A stretch of DNA of 64,000 nucleotides from Flaveria trinervia (Eukaryota; Streptophyta; Magnoliopsida; Asterales; Asteraceae), in contig JACCIX010000331.1 of the NCBI GenBank assembly GCA_025506515.1, positions 1-64,000 on the forward strand. The letters are read 5' to 3'. The notes under the pieces were generated by a model that was not told the origin of the DNA, made no database searches, and saw nothing but the letters and a program-made list of their open reading frames with translations. A program made the position numbers and the translations under genes. Positions 32,661 to 43,325 of this stretch are shown piece by piece (the first letter of the stretch is position 1; each line of letters starts with the position of its first letter).

Positions 32661-32999
32661 TGTTTCTCCCCCACATCAGCACACTTTTCAAGTGAAACTT
32701 GATCCAAGCAGTGTGTGACATCATTGATGTTCTCATCAATGGTGTGGTGGTGGCATCAAGAAATTCTTGGTCACTGTCACCACCACCATTGTTTTCTTCC
32801 ATAGTTGAGGGGTTCTTATCTGGTTGTAGAGCCTCTGAGCTAGAATTTGAAGGTATACTGATGTATTAGCTGAGTTTGTCATTGTTGTGCTGATAGAAAC
32901 CTCATTGTAGAAGTGGTTCCAACTGGAGCTGAAGATATATGACTTGAGGATCTTCTAGCTCAAATCTTGGATCAGGATCATCTGTATTTAAATTTGTGC

Positions 33000-34135
33000 A
33001 GATCCTGAAACATTCTCACAAGATTTGTTAAAAAGTTGGTAACCAAATCAAGATCAAACAACCAATCCGGACTAGAACCAGCAACACGGGTGTGTTCATT
33101 GAAAGTCACATTGGCTGACTCCTCAACATTCTAGTTCTGAGATTGTACACTCTATAAGCCTTAGCTTGGGAAGAGTATCCAATAAAGTGTCCATCATCTG
33201 ATTTCTCAGCAAACTTGGCAATTTGATCTTTGGATTCAAGATGGTGCAAGGACATCCAAATGACCTGAGAAAACCAATGAAAGGTTTCCTCTTGTGCCAA
33301 AGTTCATAAGGAGTCTTGCCATGAGTCTTAACTATAAAAACTCTGTTCTGCACATAGCAAGCAGTGTTGACTGCCTCTGCCCAGAGGTGATGGCAGTTAG
33401 AGTCAGACAACATGGTTCTTGCAGCTTCAATCAGTGTCCTGTTTCTCCTCTCAGCAACACCATTTTTCTGAGGAGTCCTGGGAGCACTGAATTGTCTTGT
33501 AATACCCTTTTCATCACAAATGTATCAAGGATTTGGTTCTTAAATTCGTTCCTTGATCACATCTTATGATTTGACCTTGTGATCAGACTGATTCTTGATC
33601 TTTAAGATGAAATTCTTCAGAATCTCAGGAGTCATCCTTAGTTCTAAGGAAGAAAACCAAGTGAATCTTGTAAAGTCATCTGTGATCACTAGACAGTATA
33701 AGGTCCTTCCTAAACTCATTACACGGTAGGGCCAAAGAGATCCATATGTAACAAGTGTAGGGGTGTAGTGATGGAGTTTTTCTTAGGCTTGTGAGATACC
33801 TTATGTTGCTTCCCTTTTAGGCATGCAACACAATGGTCATCACTTGTAAACTCTTTCTTTGGCATTCCAGTTACCAAATCATGCTTAATTAATTATTCAT
33901 GTTCTTAAAGTTTACATGGCACATTCTTTTATGCCATATGAAAGACTCATCACTATTGGCTTTAGACAGAAAGCATGAAACTTCTCCAGAGGGAGAGGTT
34001 TCTTGCAAATCCATCTTGTACATGTTTCCTTTCCTAGGGGCTCTAAGCAGATATGCTCATGAGAATGACCACACCAGGCTTAAGAACAATGCACTCATGT
34101 TCATAAAGAGCATTTTTGACTCTGATCACATAATT
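33000..34135 (-). pseudogene. C- integrase
   Basis: Minus-strand blocks: LWAEAVNTACYVQNRVFIV, KTHGKTPYELWHKRKPFIGF and FLRSFGCPCTILNPK (33390-33220), then YSSQAKAYRVYN. Upstream stretches (33900-33420) hold the degraded core and His/Cys domain. Same order as in C+. Broken by stops and shifts. Confidence 0.7.
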
Positions 34136-34140
34136 TAGAT

Positions 34141-34340
34141 ACACTCAGAAGATTGTACCTAGCTCCTTAACAAGTTTACCTTTTCTATGCTGAGCTTACC
34201 ATTTGTGACCTTGCCCTTTCCAGAAATGTAGCCTTGAGATACACTCAGAAGATTGTATCCTAGCTCCTTAACAAGTTTACCTTTTCTATGCTGAGCTTAC
34301 CATTTGTGACCTTGCCCTTTCCAGAAATGTAGCCCCTTCA
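34141..34340. repeat. 100-bp tandem duplication in C- pol
   Basis: The block starting ACACTCAGAAGATTGTA at 34141 is repeated at 34241, with one base inserted (GTACCTAG versus GTATCCTAG). It covers the end of the protease / GAG-pre-integrase region. In C+ only one unit is seen at the matching place, so the duplication is specific to this copy or to the assembly. Confidence 0.85.
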
Positions 34341-34480
34341 TCTCCTCCAAAAGCAACTGGTCCTCCATCAATCCTTTCAAAGTTCTGGAGTAGTGACCTA
34401 TTGTGTGTCATGTGCCTGGAACAACCACTGTCTATGATCCAGACATTTCTGTCTGTCTTCAGCTGTCCCTGCACAAAGAG
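34286..34480 (-). pseudogene. C- aspartic protease
   Basis: NVWIIDSGCSRHMTHNRSLL, with the D-S-G active site intact, followed by GGPVAFGGDEGATF, equivalent to GGPIQFGGEAEGYI of C+. Confidence 0.8.
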
Positions 34481-35980
34481 AATGATTAGTTACATTTGGA
34501 AACCCAGCCTTGCTTGTCTTGGGCTCATTTACAGAAGGTAGTTTAACAGTAATAGATCCTATGGTTGTACTAAGAGGATCTTGAGCTTTTGTTGATGGAG
34601 AAATCTCAGTCACTTGGTCTTTCTTAGACATCCACACCACCTTTGGAGTCTTGGACTTGACCTTCAAAACTTCGAAAGCTTTTGGAACTTCGGAAGTTTT
34701 TATAACTGAACCTTCGGAAGTTTCTGCAGACACTGCAGCAGACTTCAGTGCTTCGGAAGAACTCCTTTCTTCCGAGACCAAATTTTCTTCCGAGGGTAAT
34801 TTTCCACTTCCCTTCTTCTTAGACATGGAGCTTCCAAAGGAAACAGGTTTTCCTTCTGAAGCTTGAATCTTCTTAGAACTCTTTGAAGCCTTTGTTTTGG
34901 TCATATGGATAGTACCTTTAGGATTGAAGGGACAATCCTTGGCAATGTGAGTGGTACATTCACACATGACACAATTCATCTTCTTCTTCACAAGAGTCTT
35001 TTCTTTGGAATAGGAATCTTTGGTCACATCCCTTCTCCACCTTCATCTTTGCAGATGATGATACAATCCTCTTGGGCTGAGGACTGTGCTTGGAGTTTGA
35101 TGGTCCAGGCTGTGCAGCAGTGGTACACAACAGATCATCTTCTTTTTGCTGCTGAGAGGAGTTGAACAAGAACCAGTTTCTTAGCAGAAGAGTTTTGGTT
35201 GATGTCTTCAGTCCCTACCACTTTAAACCCTACATAAATAAAAACTTATTTCTGCTTAGAGTCAAAAGTAGTCTTGATCTCTTGAGCCTTCCTTGCCTTT
35301 CTTTTGCTCTTTCTGATCAAGTTCTTTCTCATGGACTTGGTCATTACAGTCTTCACTTTCTCCTCAGAAGGATAGTGGCCCTTCTTGGAATCCTCCTCTT
35401 CACTCTTTTCAGAGGGATTCTTCACTATCTCTTCTTCATCCTCTTCACTCATGGGATCTATGAGAGGAAGCTTATGTTCACAAGTTCCACACCTAGGAGA
35501 TCTTACTGACAAGATTGTGTGCGGAGGGCTATCTCATTGGATCCTAGTCCCTGCCTGTTTGATAGCACACTTTGTTGTGCAGGGATGAGGATATCATGTT
35601 CTTGAAGGTCTCTTCTTCAAGAACACTCTTTTCTGCCCTGGCTTTGCTGATCACAAGCTCAACTGACACTCAGTTAACTTGGTTATGAGATCTTTGATCT
35701 GAGTCCTAAATCTGTGTGTTGTGTTTTAGAACTGAAATGGTTTTCTCTAAGTCCTCTATTTTCAGCTATAATCATTTTCAGACTTTCTAAAATCAGATTT
35801 TAAAATGTTTAAGGACTCAAGGTCAGATCTCAGTTCCAAGTTGTAGGACCTGTACCTGTTAACTTTAGCAATGCATTCAAGAGTATGAGATGTTCTAATA
35901 CCTTGGCATCATCATGATCAGCCATTAGTGCTTGGTTTGGAGAAGCATTCCCCCCTGAAAGCTCCAGTCAAAGCCTCCTT
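34398..35980 (-). pseudogene. C- gag-pol linker with second CCHC and Ser/Glu repeats
   Basis: The frame 35027-34398 holds CVMCECTTHIAKDC (34978-34931), then a Ser/Glu/Lys-rich stretch (LPSEENLVSEERSSSEALKS) encoded by DNA dense in CTTCGGAAG/CTTCCGAGG (34670-34860). 35512-35246 encodes an acidic then basic linker (MSEEDEEEIVKNPSEKSEEE ... RKSKRKARKAQ). It corresponds to 17340-18420 in C+. Confidence 0.65.
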
Positions 35981-35981
35981 C

Positions 35982-36332
35982 TTAACAGCAATAGCAGCTA
36001 CTGCTTTGACTTCTCATTAGGAGAGCTTTGTCAGTGTAGTTTGGTCTGGATTGTGTTTGGCCACCATTTGTTCTAGGTGCCTTACACTCTCTGGCAAAGT
36101 GGCCCATCAAGTTACAGTTATAACACTTGACTTTTCCTTTGTCCAGTCCAAACATTCCACTGGTTGCATTGCTTGGAAACTTCCTTCCAGTTCTCTTGTA
36201 GAACTTCTTGGCTCTGTGAGTGAGAAGAGCCATCTGCTGGACTATTTCCATATATTCCAGATCATCTAGATGGATACAGTCCAGGTCTTCAAGAGTGAAA
36301 AGAGAGTTTCCACAACTTTTATCAGAAGACAC
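35982..36332 (-). pseudogene. C- gag nucleocapsid knuckle
   Basis: Open frame with YMEIVQQMALLTHRAKKFYK, then CYNCNLMGHFARECKAP, an intact CCHC knuckle. Nearly the same as the C+ frame starting 16741. Binds genomic RNA in the family. Confidence 0.85.
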
Positions 36333-37181
36333 AAAAGCTTGAGAAGAGCTTGTCTTGGAATGGGCTTCCTTGAGTGTAGTTCTCCCTTGGTGTCTCTGGG
36401 AAGGTGATGAAAGGACCCTTTGGTGAATTTTCAGGGTAGCATAAGAGATGATGTTTGGGTTCTATGCTATCCTTTCAATCACATGTAGGGCTGAACCCAT
36501 TTGATTGTTAGAGTTGCCAGATGAACCTTGCATGTTCATCTCCATCTGGTAGCCACTGAGAATCCCATATAACTTGTCAGAGTAAGAGTTTTGAGATTTT
36601 CAGTTCTTGATCACCACACAGTAGTGTGTCCATTGCCTAGGAAGTGAGGACATGAACTTCCTTACAATGTCTCTGTTTTCAAGAGAAACTCCTCCATCAC
36701 TAGGGTATCCACAATCTCAACATACCTAAATACTACTGAGTCATGGTTTCACCTGTTTTGAAGGTGAAGTTTTCAAACTGCTGCTTTAAGAGATCCTTCT
36801 TGTTCTCCTTGGCTTCAGAAGAACCCTCATACATCAGTTTCAGTGCATCCCCAGCTGCTTGGCTGTTTTGCACTTCTTGAAACCTCTGTATACAGAGTTT
36901 GGAAGGGCAGTTTGAAGAGCTGTCATAGCTTTTATGTCTATCTCTACTCTCTTCTATCTTCATCAGAGTAGTTAGCCACATCTTTGGGGATCATACCAGC
37001 ACCAGTAGCAGAAGGGGTGTTGGGTATGAAAGGTCCATTCTCAAAAGACTCCCACATTCTTGAATCAAGAGACCTGATGAAACCTTCCATTCTTAAACAC
37101 CAAGTATCAAACTCATCAAGAGTGATCAGTGGGGATGTTCATGGTTCTAGTTTCCATATCAGTTTTGGAAATGGCTGCCAT
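36333..37181 (-). pseudogene. C- gag, capsid region
   Basis: The ATG at 37181 (minus), MAAISKTDMETRTMNIPTDH, is followed after a frameshift by MEGFIRSLDSRMWESFENGP and QFENFTFKTGETMTQ (36780-36733). This is the same gag block as C+ 15834-16250. Several stops. Confidence 0.75.
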
Positions 37182-37250
37182 TTGAAAAGTTTAGTATTTG
37201 TGTTGTGAGGGATCTTAAGATGGTGAGATCTTATATCAAGAGCCTGAAAA

Positions 37251-37262
37251 GCTCTGATACCA
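37251..37262 (-). other. Primer binding site of C-
   Basis: GCTCTGATACCA on the plus strand, i.e. TGGTATCAGAGC read on the minus strand, two bases from the LTR edge at 37265. Confidence 0.92.
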
Positions 37263-37264
37263 AA

Positions 37265-38053
37265 TGTAGGATCGTTGAAGGGTTAGTTACAACACAACAA
37301 GACGAAGAGGAGATTAACTAAACTTTAATCAAACAGTAATCTGGATTAACCAAGTGTTGAGATACTAAGAACACAAGTAATGCAAGAGACAGAACACAAA
37401 AAACACAAGTGTATGGTTTTCAAGAATGCAGTATATTGCCTTCTCTATGTTCTATTACAAGTGTTCAAAATCATATGTGAAAGGTACAAGAACATGAGAT
37501 ACTTATACTACATCCTACAGCCGGCTATACTTTGAAAGCCAGCTGGATACAATTGACTAGACAAAAACAAAATCAATTGTAGAGTCACAAGACAGATGCC
37601 TTTTGACTTGTGACTATGACATGCCATAGCTCACATCCTTATCTATTACAAAAAAGATAAAGTACATAAAGTAGAAAGTTACAGACTCAAGACCTCAATG
37701 TACAGTTACCAAAAGCGTGGACCTTTTCACCAACTCATGTAAGTTGGTGACTTGTAGAGGTGCAACGGAAAGGTGTCCAGCTTTATGGAAGAGTACATCA
37801 GATAAAGCATGTTACTAAAAGTCTTCGGAAGAAATCTGTCTTCATGAACTTGAAGCTTCGAAAGACTTTGTCTCTGAGGCTTCGGAAGACTTCATGTTTG
37901 GCTTCGGAAGATATTGGTCTTGGCTTTGGAAGATTTCACACTTAGAGTATTTTTTTTCTGTTTCATTTGTGAAACTTCCTAAGCTTCTTCTTTAATGCAC
38001 TTGTGCACCATGCAGGAAAGACTTAAGATGTTTAGGTTGCATCAGCCTCTTCA
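37265..38053 (-). repeat. 5' LTR of C- (789 bp)
   Basis: On the plus strand it runs TGTAGGATCG to GCCTCTTCA. The left edge lies next to the primer site. The right edge was set where B gag resumes and where the start of the C+ LTR aligns (AGAAGAAGGCTAATGCAA versus GAAGAGGCTGATGCAA). It contains CTTCGGAAG-type motifs at 37826-37935. It has diverged well from the C+ LTR, so C+ and C- are different subfamilies. Confidence 0.8.
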
Positions 38054-39142
38054 TTAATCTCTATAGAAAGCTTGGACGACGTGATTGACAGATTCTACCA
38101 TTGATGAGTGAGATGCACACATCTGGAGTTATTACGTCTATGAAGGATAAGGTATCCAACTTTGCTGATGGACTACCAGAGAAATGGGCTTCCTTCGTTT
38201 CAAATCTCAGATAGAATGGGATGCTCTCGAAGTTAGATATAAATGACTTCATTCTGAAACTGAGAGAGGAGGAACTAAGGATGAAGTATAGAGCCCAAAG
38301 GCCAACTATGATCAGAATCCGGCGCTTTACAACGCGACTCCTCAGGCCAAGACATCTAGAGCACCACTACAGACTGCTTTCGTGTCAAGCTCATCTGGTC
38401 TAGCACAAGCATCTACTTCAGGGTCCGAAACGTCAGGGTCATCTGGGACCCAGTATATCATACCCGAAGCCAATGCAGCAAAACTGAAGACCGATAACTT
38501 CGGTAATGTGACTGTAGAGGTGGACAGAAAACATATGGACCTCTTAGCTGCGGTAGTCCACTCCTATGATGGACTAATTGTTGGAAAGATAGGAAATTGC
38601 CACCTGGCTGATGAGGATTATGACATTGGATGAGATAGAATAGAAGAATGGATGAATATAATGTGGGCCTTGGCAAGTGCTGTCCGACGAGCTAAGAAGT
38701 TTGTCAAAAAGACCGGACAGAACTTGTTGCAACCAAGGACACAACCTTTGGCTTCGACAAGTCAAAGGTAACCTGTTTCAACTGTGTGAGAAGGGGCACT
38801 TCAAACGAGAGTGTGTGAAGCCAAAGAAGACTGGAAATGGCAATCCTTTCTCATCCTTTAATCGTCAGGACAAAGCCACGTCTAGTAGTTCTATTTCATC
38901 AAGCAAGGATCCTAAAGCCTTGTCTGCTAACGAGGATGAAGGACAGGACTGGAGCTTCCGGTTCGTCTCCCCGAGAGAGTCCAACATAGCTAGTGTGGAG
39001 GACATTGATGACGATTCCGTTAGTGAGGGAGACATAGTAGTAGAGCTCGTGATGTCCAACTCTAAAGATACTGCACATTGGTCAACCATCTACCTAAAGA
39101 AGAAATTTGCATCAACTTTAGAATCACCAGAACAGAGACAAT
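38054..39142 (+). pseudogene. B+ gag, capsid end, knuckle and acidic tail
   Basis: Continues gag after C-: ESLDDVIDRFYH, KVSNFADGLPEKWASFV and KLREEELRMKYRAQ. A Ser-rich part follows (38382 on), then the CCHC knuckle CFNCVRRGHFKREC at 38773-38814 and an acidic tail (VEDIDDDSVSEGDIVVELVM). Frame changes at several points. The knuckle is intact here, unlike in B-. Confidence 0.8.
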
Positions 39143-40440
39143 AGATTCTGCACAAATGGCTGATTCCTCTTCAACATCTCAGGTAAGTACTACTGACAAG
39201 TTGTTTAATAATTATGCTTGTTCTGATTATAATAAATTTAGAGAAAGCATAGATTTAAAATTTACTAGGTTATTAGATCATAATGATAGCTTAGTAAAGG
39301 ATCTAGAACTATGCAATGAAGCTAATAGAGTTTTAAAACAAAATGAGCACAGTTACAAGGAAAAGATAGACCTTTTGACCAAACAACTTAGGGAACAGAA
39401 GTAGTTGCCTTTAACCAAGCTAATGACATTAGGTACTATCTTAACTCCCTAGAGGACACTAAGAAGCAGAAAGCAGTTTTAGAAGTAGAAGTCAACTCCT
39501 TAAAACAAAAACTGCACGGTTGGACAAGCTCGTCTCATATTGTCCAACACTTACTGAGAGAGAGAAACAATGGGGAAGGATTGGGATACAAAGTGGTTCC
39601 GCCACCACCTGAGACCTTGATGAACACCAAAAGTAAACCAATTGACAATAACCCCATCAAGGATCATGTGGTATCCACTCCTCTTGTTAGTGACCCAGAT
39701 TCCACATGTACATCAATTGAATCTGGCATTAAACAAAAGGAGTCCACTTCAAAGGCAAAAGGAAAAATGCCTTGTGTTAACCTGGAAAAAGAGTTTGAAA
39801 AGGTTAATTTAAAGTCAGGTTCAAACAAAGTCAAATCAGAACCCAAAAAACTATTAAACCTAATCAATCACACATATCATGTCAAAGTCCAGGTAAACAA
39901 GAAATAAAAGATGTAAAACCAGGTAAAACATTAAGTTTGTAAACCCCGACCATACATCTAACAAAGAAGTGTCTCAATCTAAAAAAATAAGGTCATCCGT
40001 GTGACACCTACATCTCCACAAAAACATTTAACCGTAAAGTTGAAAGCAGATCCTGCTATAATTGTGGAGAGTACGTCACATTGCGTCTCATTGTCCATTA
40101 TTAGACACGAGGAGGAATGTTGAACTTCCTGCATCTAAATCTAGCACTTTTAAGAGGAACTCAGTGACACCTCCTAAAAGGGATAGTGAACCCACAGTTC
40201 AACCCATCAGCCAGTCATCTGTTTATCACAAACATGCCTTACACAAAGCTGGTCTATGGAAAGAAAAAATCCGCCTCAGCGTCTGAATATGAGAACAAAC
40301 AAACATCTGAGCTTCCCTAACCTCAAAGGTCAATGGGTTGAGTTTATGTTATGTGATGCCTCGGGGAAACCCAAGCCAGTGAAGGCTTGGGTTCCTACCA
40401 TGAACTAATGTTTTCATTGAATGTGCAGGGTGTTCGCTAT
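39143..40440 (+). pseudogene. B+ gag coiled coil and gag-pol linker
   Basis: Frame 39154-39404 (SDYNKFRESIDLKFTRLLDH, EANRVLKQNEHSYKEKIDLL) is a coiled coil. Then GYKVVPPPPETLMNTKSK, the 'GxxxVPPP' linker block also seen in A and B-, leads to a basic Ser/Lys stretch. A second knuckle remnant CYNCGEY sits near 40050, and PKRDSEPTVQPISQSSVY near 40176. The long coiled-coil gag tail is a Sirevirus feature. Confidence 0.7.
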
Positions 40441-40590
40441 AGTGCTGAGACTAACACACGTGGATTGTAGATAGCGGAGCATCCTGGCACATGACGGGGA
40501 ACAGAGCTCTCTTATCAACGTCAGACAAATCAAAGGAGGGCATGTCTCATTTGCTGGAAACAAAGGAGGGTACATCATAGCCCAAGGGAA
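40441..40590 (+). pseudogene. B+ aspartic protease core
   Basis: TWIVDSGASWHMTGNRALLS (about 40456-40515) has the catalytic D-S-G. Frame shifts lie on both sides, so it is not joined to integrase as read. Confidence 0.8.
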
Positions 40591-41869
40591 GTGGGAAATC
40601 AGAAAGTTAAGTTTGACAAGGTAAACTATGTTCAACAATTACAAAATAACTTACTTTCTGTTTCTCAAATATGTGATAAAGGCTTCAAAGTAGTCTTTGA
40701 CAACAAAAAGTGCTACGTTCTGAAGAAGGACTGCATGATCCAGGAGGACCAAGTCCTAATGTCAGCTTCAAGATATAATGATCTTTATGTCTTGGATCTT
40801 TCAAAGGCCTCCACAACGGATCGTGAAGTACAATACTTCTTGTCCAAAGCTACTGAGAAGGATTCCATCTCCTGGCATAGGAGAATGGGACACATAAATC
40901 CGAGAAAGATGAATCACTTGATCCAGAATGATCTAGTGAGGGGAGTGAACATCAAAAACTTCCAACTCCTAGATTTCTGTGTTGCATGCAAGAAGGGCAA
41001 ACAGTCAAAGAAGTCACACAAGGAAAAGAAAGTTCATTCCATAGAACTACCTTTTGAGCTTCTTCACATGGATCTGTTTGGTCCAGTCAGTACAAGAAGC
41101 ATCACAGGCGCCTTGTATTGCTACGTAGTTACTGATGACTACTTAATATTCTCTTGGGTAATGTTTCTGAAGTCCAAATCAGAAACATTTGAATCCTTCA
41201 AGGAATTAGTAACTACACTGGAATCCCTATACAAGCTGAAAGTACGACAAGTGCGCTCAGACAACGAAATTGAGTTCAAAAATCAGTGGATGGAGGCCTA
41301 CTGCAAGGAAAGGGGAATTGTACATCAATTTGCCTCTGCCTACACTCCTTAGATGAACGGTGTTGCTAAACGGAAGAATCACAGCTTGATAGAGACCGCA
41401 TGGACTATGCTAGCAGACTCGAAACTACCTATTCAATTCTGGAATGAGGCAGCATGTTATACGCTAAATCGAGTTCTGGTAGTTAAACGCCATGGAAAAA
41501 CATGCTACGAGTTACTAAATGACGTAAACCTAACTTAGAGTATCTCGAGCCATTTGGTGCTCCGTGCACCCTGCTGAAGAAGACTCAGAAGGGAAAATTC
41601 AGCGAGAAGGTTGATGAAGGGATTTTTCTAGGATACGACATGCCAAACAAGAGAGTTTACAACAACTCAACGGGTCAAGTAGAGGTGTGGTGTAATGTTG
41701 ATGTTCAGAGATACACCACACCACCTGCTGAAAAGGGCCTGCTTACTTCTTTGACTATGATGGATTCTTCAAGTCCTTTAACATACCTCTCTCCACTTTC
41801 GAAGAAGAGTTGGAAAACAAGATAATGTACGATGTCTTGAACACACTGTCTCAAGATTCAACACCACCC
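40591..41869 (+). pseudogene. B+ integrase, truncated pol
   Basis: A 253-codon open frame with LLSVSQICDKGFKVVF and the His/Cys domain (WHRRMGHINPRKMNHL ... CVACKKGKQSKKS). The catalytic core follows (ELLHMDLFGPVSTRS, VTDDYLIFSWVMF, VRQVRSDNEIEFKNQWMEAY). A TAG near 41350 stands where B- has CAA (Gln); the frame then goes on as MNGVAKRKNHSLIETAWTML and, after a shift, to GYDMPNKRVYNN. Similarity ends at about 41869; RT and RNase H are absent. Confidence 0.85.
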
Positions 41870-42368
41870 GGTTCAATTTAGTCCTGAACTTTTAATTGTC
41901 GGAGCGGTGTCCAGAGGCAAAGAAGACCGACGGGGAAAGGGGAGGTGTAGTTTGGGTGTTTTTGCAATTTAGTCCCTGAACTTTTAATTGCTTATTATTT
42001 CATGTAAAAACTTTTGAATTAAGTTTTGGATATTACAAAATAAACCCTAGAATTTTAAAACTAATATGGATAACAATCAAATTAATCATTTATACTTTTA
42101 GAAAGCTTACAAATTTTATAATTTGATTATTTATTTCTAAGTATTAAAATTTATATTTATTAATAAAACTTTATAACTTTGTAAAAAATACTATTTATAA
42201 ATTCATAAATTATTACCAGTTGTATAGATTATTAACAAATGAATAGTTCATAATAATAAAGTGTACATCTAATGTATTTGATCCATTAAAATTAATAAGA
42301 TAGTTTAATAATGGGAGTTTCAACTGGATTCAGGGTTGGGTTTTAACTTGGAAATAACGAATGTTACA
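41870..42368. mobile_element. D (right part): end of solo-LTR-like insertion
   Basis: AT-rich, no coding similarity. It ends AACGAATGTTACA, after which element A coding resumes at 42369. It contains a 91-bp-spaced duplicate (CAATTTAGTCC(C)TGAACTTTTAATTG at 41874 and 41965). Assigned to D because the start TGTCACATCCC at 10488 and this TTACA end would frame one insertion; the match is by type only. Confidence 0.45.
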
Positions 42369-43325
42369 GGAATGGATTGGAATATAATGTTGTTGCACCT
42401 CCTATAAATGATAATTATTCACTTTTACCTGAATCAATGACAAATAACTTGTCAAATCATTTTGTGCCTAGCACCAAGGATCGAAACTAATTCTAAACTA
42501 ATTAATCACAATGAACCAGAGTTGAATGAAACTGAGTTTTCTAAATCAGAAAACATTGAACAAAATGACTTAGAATTTGACTTTGATGGGTGTGATGACT
42601 TGGATGATTCTGATGAACATGATGATGATATACTGAACATTGGTAAGAATGTTACTCTTGAAACAATCATTCCCAAAGTTCTTGAAGAATCAAAGTTGCC
42701 ATATCCACCAAAACAAAGAAACATGCCGAAGACTATCAACAACAAAAACCTTCAGAGGAAGATACTGAAAAGTGTGCTTGTATTGAGAAAGTACATAGAT
42801 CTTCCATAGGAAAGAGAAAGAAAAAGCAATCAGTAGATCTTCCTCAAAAGAAGAAACCCTCTTTAGCAGTAGATCTGCGGAAAACCAAATCTACTGTATC
42901 AGTAGATGATCTGTGGAAGACATAAACAACAACAAACAAATCAAAGCCTCAAAAGTTTACAAAGATGAAGAAATCAGCCAACTCTGATGAAGAATTAGAG
43001 GATATGCATTATAAATGGTGTGATATGAAAAATCATAATACAGAAGATTGTTACTTCAGCAGTTATTGTTCCATTTGCAATATGAATAATTACATGACAT
43101 CTGGCTGTTACTTTAACAAACATTGTGCTATCTATAACAAAAATAACCATTCAACTCAGGAATGTTATTTCAACAAAAAGAACAAGACAAAGAGCACAAG
43201 ATGAAACAATCTGATAAAGTTGAATTAGACACACAATCTACTGATAGTGAAAAAAGATTCAAAGTCTAAGAAGCAGCAACAGAAACAAAAACCAAAACTA
43301 AAGGAGAAAACATGCACCAAGAAAA
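42369..43325 (+). pseudogene. Element A gag-pol linker with triple zinc-knuckle array
   Basis: Resumes element A with GLEYNVVAPP (the GxxxVxPP linker block), then an acidic frame (42462-42809, FDFDGCDDLDDSDEHDDDI) and basic Lys-rich pieces. 42965-43204 encodes three tandem CCHC-like units: YKWCDMKNHNTEDC, CSICNMNNYMTSGC and CAIYNKNNHSTQEC. Each has one metal ligand replaced by Tyr. Coding stops at about 43325, where protease and the start of integrase should follow. Confidence 0.7.

Larger units (their letters stand above)
14058..38053 (-). mobile_element. Element C-: Sirevirus-like Copia with ORF3, minus strand, 3' end lost
   Basis: Reads right to left: LTR (38053-37265), primer site (37262-37251), gag (37181 on), CCHC knuckle, linker with a second knuckle, protease (34474), integrase, RT, RNase H (to about 30990), spacer with palindromes, ORF3 (30265 on). 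ORF3 continues past the C+ insertion to 14058. Without C+ it is about 11.4 kb. The last part of ORF3, the polypurine tract and a proper 3' LTR are missing. It sits in B+ gag. Confidence 0.85.
11699..41869 (+). mobile_element. Element B+: Copia (Sirevirus-type gag, no ORF3), 3' half missing
   Basis: LTR (11699-12436), Met-tRNA primer site (12439), gag start (12945), then the C-/C+ nest, then gag (38054 on), linker, protease (about 40455) and integrase (40591 on), stopping abruptly near 41869. Compared with the second copy B- (58089-64000), the reverse transcriptase, RNase H and 3' LTR have been lost. It lies inside D. Confidence 0.8.
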
